Of a stretch of DNA of 64,000 nucleotides, positions 59,999 to 64,000 are shown piece by piece. The notes under the pieces were generated by a model, which saw nothing but the letters and a program-made list of their open reading frames with translations, did not search any database and was not told the origin of the DNA. The position numbers and the translations under genes are program-made. The first letter of the stretch is position 1; each line of letters starts with the position of its first letter. The DNA is from Flaccisagitta enflata (taxonomy: Eukaryota; Chaetognatha; Sagittoidea; Aphragmophora): positions 35,464,001-35,528,000 of the forward strand of contig OZ231126.1 in assembly GCA_965153355.1 (NCBI GenBank), given 5' to 3'.

Positions 59999-61506
59999 AT
60001 GGGAAAGGGCAAACGAAAGCGCCATCGACGGGATGGAAGTTCCTCCGTCCCTTCAGCGAAAAAGCCCAACGTTTCTAAGGATTCTCCGTCTCCGAAACAC
60101 ACATCCAGTGACGAATCTTCAAGTGAGGCAGGGCCGAGCGTTCCTTCGCCACGCGGTTCTACGCCAGGTGTTTCTTCGCCGCCCGGTTCTACGCCGCCCG
60201 GTTCTACGCCGCCCGGTTCTACACCCAGCGGTTCTCCGCCCAGCGGTTCTACAGCAAGTGGTTTTCCGCCCAGCGGTTCTACGCCCAGCGGTTCTTCGCC
60301 CAGCGGTTCTTCGGCAAGCAGTTCAACGCCAAGCCGTACATCAAACGGTTCTACACCAAACGGCGCTAACGTAGCGAAGTCGACTTACGATGCGGCCAAT
60401 TCGCTTTGCGGGTCATCTGTTATTGCTTCCAGCTCCCATGTTGATTCCAGTTCAAGTAAGTAACAACTGGCTCTTTGAAATAGTAAAAATTGATAGCTCG
60501 TTTTTTTCTTTTTGCATTGACAGCCTCGTATAATTGTTTGAAATGTGCTCTTCGTTTTTGCTGTAAAAATGGCTCAATATGACATTGTGTTCATGTGACT
60601 TCTAAATTGCCAATTATTAGATAAAGTGAAATAGGCTTTTAACGTCTTAACTTTTTGTGATCTCAGGGCTTCCCAGCACATCCAATTCGGACCATTTTGA
60701 TGCCAAGACACTGGAAACCTGCAGAAAAAGTCTCAACCCTCCACCTCCGCCTCCACCCCCACCCCAAAAAGGTATTGAATGTCTACTGATTTCTTTGAGC
60801 GTTTTGATTATTGCCAAGCAGTTTTTTCATACCTTCTTTTACTCTATTTTCATCAGTGGATTCGCCCTTGAGTGGTCATCAAAAAAAGGGCTCAACTGCT
60901 GACAAAGGTTTCAATGTTCAAGATGTCCCCTGCCCACACTGTGGGGCCAATCTAGAGGGAAAAGTCTGGTCTTTAAAGAATCAATCAGTCACAAAGGTAC
61001 ATCAAAATTAGAGCTAAGATATTTTTCCCAATTTTTTACGCTTTTATCTGTATAGCACAAGCCGATCGCAGGTGTTCATTCTTTAACCTTTTCCCTTCTT
61101 TATTACAGGTCCGTGTTGGCGACGATTGGATAATATTAAATGTGTCAAATGATTTGCGTCTTCCTTGCCTCCTGTGTGTAGCTTCGGACCAAGGGCTTTC
61201 AGACTGGCGCGATGCGAAATTAAAGCCCGAACATTTGCGAAAATTTATGCAAGCGCGGCTAAGACAACACTTGACGAGGTGAGTTGCAAGTTTAGACGAT
61301 CGAAATTGAGCGACATTTGAAGTTGCATTTTTGTTACAGCAATTAGTTTTACTGTCTTTAGGGCGCATGACGGATTAAAAGCGAAGGATGAAAGCGTCAC
61401 AAGCTTGCGCCGCCGAACCAAAGAGCAGCTTTGTTCTTGTCTTCATGAGCTACCAGATTTGGCACCTCCATCAGATCCTGAAGCTTACCAAGTAATTGTT
61501 GGTTGA
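59999..61506 (+). CDS. Five-exon gene: disordered N-terminus, two CxxC motifs, 338 aa (unrecognised)
   Basis: Exons 59999-60455, 60667-60771, 60857-60996, 61109-61278 and 61362-61506 join in phase with canonical borders (GTAAGT, GTATTG, GTACAT, GTGAGT; all AG acceptors), ending at TGA 61504-61506. The protein starts MGKGKRKRHRRDG (a likely nuclear signal). A Ser/Pro/Gly/Thr-rich segment of about 85 residues follows, built from GSTPSGS-type repeats, then a nine-proline run. A conserved-looking part holds CPHCGANLEGK and, about 35 residues on, LPCLLC, a possible zinc site. A basic helical region follows (DWRDAKLKPEHLRKFMQARL). An alternative is splicing at CAA|GTAATT near 61491 into an exon beyond the window. 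An in-frame ATG at 59849 is less likely because it would add a hydrophobic leader ahead of the basic start. No family is recognised. Confidence 0.75.
60140..60360 (+). repeat. In-frame 15-bp coding repeats
   Basis: CGCCCAGCGGTTCTA-type units, mostly 15 bp, encode GSTPS/GSSPS repeats within exon 1. Because the unit is a multiple of three, the array can change length without breaking the frame. Confidence 0.8.
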
Positions 61507-61529
61507 ATCGTTTGTCTTGTACAATATTT

Positions 61530-64000
61530 TAATCGCATGCTACGCGACTCTACACCCCGCTTTGTCCATCCATTGGTCCATCTGTCGGTCTGTGTCCGTC
61601 ACACTACTTCTTTTGGGATTTTGTGGTCTTTGGCCTCCAAGCTGTCTGTCGTTCATTGTTATTTATTTATGATAAAAGTCATCTATGTCATGTCTGTCAT
61701 CTATTCATGACGTGCATGTCTCATTCTGACGTGTTTTTTATTTATGACGTGTCTGTTTCTTATTCATGACGTGTCATTTATTTACAATGCGGCATCTATT
61801 TATGACATGTATGTGTCATTGATTCATGACGTGTATGTGTCACATATGACGTGTATGTGTTATGACGTGTATTTGTCATTTATTTATGACGAGTATGTGT
61901 GATTTATTTATGACGTGTATGTGTCATTGATTTATGACGTGTATGTGTCATTGATTTATGACGTGTATGTGTCATTGATTTATGACGTGTATGTGTCATT
62001 GATTTATGACGTGTATGTGTCATTGATTTATGACGTGTATGTGTCATTGATTTATGACGTGTATGTGTCATTGATTTATGACGTACATGTGTCATTGATT
62101 TATGACGTACATGTGTCATTGATTTATGACGTGTATGTGTCATTGATTTATGACGTGTATGTGTCATTGATTTATGACGTGTATGTGTCATTGATTTATG
62201 ACGTGTATGTGTCATTGATTTATGACGTGTATGTGTCATTGATTTATGACGTGTATGTGTCATTGATTTATGACGTGTATGTGTCATTGATTTATGACGT
62301 GTATGTGTCATTGATTTATGACGTGTATGTGTCATTGATTTATGACGTGTATGTGTCATTGATTTATGACGTGTATGTGTCATTGATTTATGACGTGTAT
62401 GTGTCATTGATTTATGACGTGTATGTGTCACTGATTTATGACGTGTATGTGTCACTGATTTATGACGTGTATGTGTCACTGATTTATGACGTGTATGTCA
62501 GATTTATGACGTGTATGTGTCACTGATTTATGACGTGTATGTGTCACTGATTTACGACGTGTATGTGTCATTGATTTACGACGTGTATGTGTCATTGATT
62601 TACGACGTGTATGTGTCATTGATTTACGACGTGTATGTGTCATTGATTTATGACGTGTATGTGTCATTGATTTATGACGTGTATGTGTCATTGATTTATG
62701 ACGTACATGTGTCATTGATTTATGACGTACATGTGTCATTGATTTATGACGTACATGTGTCATTGATTTATGACGTGTATGTGTCATTGATTTATGACGT
62801 GTATGTGTCATTGATTTATGACGTGTATGTGTCATTGATTTATGACGTGTATGTGTCATTGATTTATGACGTGTATGTGTCATTGATTTATGACGTGTAT
62901 GTGTCACTGATTTATGACGTGTATGTGTCACTGATTTATGACGTGTATGTGTCACTGATTTATGACGTGTATGTCAGATTTATGACGTGTATGTGTCACT
63001 GATTTATGACGTGTATGTGTCACTGATTTACGACGTGTATGTGTCATTGATTTACGACGTGTATGTGTCATTGATTTACGACGTGTATGTGTCATTGATT
63101 TACGACGTGTATGTGTCATTGATTTACGACGTGTATGTGTCATTGATTTACGGCGTGTATGTGTCATTGATTTACGGCGTGTATGTGTCATTGATTTACG
63201 ACGTGTATGTGTCATTGATTTACGACGTGTATGTGTCATTGATTTACGACGTGTATGTGTCATTGATTTATAACATACATGTGTCATTGATTTATGACGT
63301 ACGTGTGTCATTGATTTATGACGTACGTGTGTCATTGATTTATGACGTACGTGTGTCATTGATTTATGACGTACGTGTGTCATTGATTTATGACGTACGT
63401 GTGTCATTGATTTATGACGTACGTGTGTCATTGATTTATGACGTACGTGTGTCATTGATTTATGACGTACGTGTGTCATTGATTTATGACGTACGTGTGT
63501 CATTGATTTATGACGTACGTGTGTCATTGATTTATGACGTACGTGTGTCATTGATTTATGACGTACGTGTGTCATTGATTTATGACGTACGTGTGTCATT
63601 GATTTATGACGTACGTGTGTCATTGATTTATGACGTACGTGTGTCATTGATTTATGACGTACGTGTGTCATTGATTTATGACGTACGTGTGTCATTGATT
63701 TATGACGTACGTGTGTCATTGATTTATGACGTACGTGTGTCATTGATTTATGACGTACGTGTGTCATTGATTTATGACGTACGTGTGTCATTGATTTATG
63801 ACGTACGTGTGTCATTGATTTATGACGTACGTGTGTCATTGATTTATGACGTACGTGTGTCATTGATTTATGACGTACGTGTGTGTCATTGATTTATGAC
63901 GTACGTGTGTGTCATTGATTTATGACGTACGTGTGTGTCATTGATTTATGACGTACGTGTGTGTCAAATATGGCCCCTCCCCACCCGCACGTGACCGGGG
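61530..64000 (-). mobile_element. H element 13 carrying the 24-bp satellite (left terminus beyond window)
   Basis: At its right end (plus-strand left) lies GCATGCTACGCGACTCTAC then CCCCGCTTTGTCC and GTCC/GTCT repeats. At the window edge, after the satellite, lies GGCCCCTCCCCACCCGCACG then TGACCGGGG, the sub-terminal module seen next to GTGTATCCGGCC in other H elements. The satellite is therefore cargo of an H element immediately 3' of the five-exon gene. The final terminus is predicted just past the window. Confidence 0.65.
61655..63967. repeat. 24-bp satellite/minisatellite, about 90 units
   Basis: The unit contains TGTGTCATTGATTTATGACG plus four bases (GTAT, ACAT or ACGT). Units are diverged and of variable length up to about 61868, regular after that, and almost identical from 63290 on with an ACGTACGT junction. 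The last four units are 26 bp. A 20-bp variant at about 62490 and 62966 marks a higher-order period of 476 bp. A 24-bp period keeps both strands open (VYVSLIYD and MTHTRHKS repeats); these frames are not genes. Confidence 0.95.

Noticed and set aside
61904-63892. Octapeptide repeat proteins on both strands (MTHTRHKS and VYVSLIYD)
   Set aside because: The 24-bp period keeps every frame without a stop open; both strands being open at once is the signature of a satellite.
61868-63967. CRISPR array
   Set aside because: Units are head-to-tail with no unique spacers, in an intron-bearing eukaryotic sequence.

Overview
The window looks like nuclear DNA of an intron-containing invertebrate animal. 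Its genes have short introns with GT..AG borders. It is packed with long (CT)n, (CA)n, (CAA)n and tetranucleotide arrays and with many small non-autonomous transposons. No bacterial, plasmid or organellar hallmark is visible. The clade cannot be fixed from the sequence. Two 33-base runs of N (38365-38397 and 57632-57664) mark it as a scaffolded assembly.

Layout. (1) 1-5649: two nearly identical, oppositely oriented copies of a ~2.9 kb TIR transposon (element A; the left copy is cut by the window start) flank about 980 bp and form a giant palindrome. Each carries a decayed gene interrupted by the same TA-flanked MITE. (2) A ~14 kb direct segmental duplication: copy 1 spans 1765-16506 (the right element A sits inside it) and copy 2 spans 41620-55652. 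Both hold a terminal exon, a small secreted-protein gene, a broken reverse transcriptase and two further exon-like blocks. They differ mainly by clean insertions in one copy or the other (hAT-like MITEs, a TA MITE, a solo-LTR candidate, a minisatellite-bearing element), so each copy shows the empty site for the other's insertions. (3) 16507-41619: mostly gene-poor, microsatellite-rich DNA, with a 34-bp and a 43-bp minisatellite, a trinucleotide higher-order repeat and one clear minus-strand gene (38408-39040). (4) 55653-64000: a minus-strand acidic 3' exon, a tandem ~780 bp unit containing 220-240 bp fold-backs, a five-exon plus-strand gene (59999-61506), and a long 24-bp satellite running to the window edge.

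The most unusual content is a superfamily of hairpin-ended elements, called H here. The left terminus is close to AACAAGGCCGGATACACGGC. The right terminus is a perfect or near-perfect hairpin followed by TAAAAA. The hairpin stem changes from member to member, and in several members a matching half-stem near the other end changes with it. Between the ends each member carries its own cargo: tetranucleotide runs, a ~10-bp minisatellite, a 21-bp minisatellite, ~224-bp tandem repeats, or (at the right edge) the 24-bp satellite. A second family (G) has inverted ends built on GGGCAGCGGCCCC and a ~20-bp internal minisatellite. These elements appear to spread and diversify tandem repeats in this genome. 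The architecture recalls Helentron/HINE-type rolling-circle elements, but that assignment is an inference.

The genes do not form a pathway. Those seen are single loci or gene fragments spread among repeats. I could not assign function to the secreted protein, the 338-aa CxxC protein or the Cys-tailed protein.
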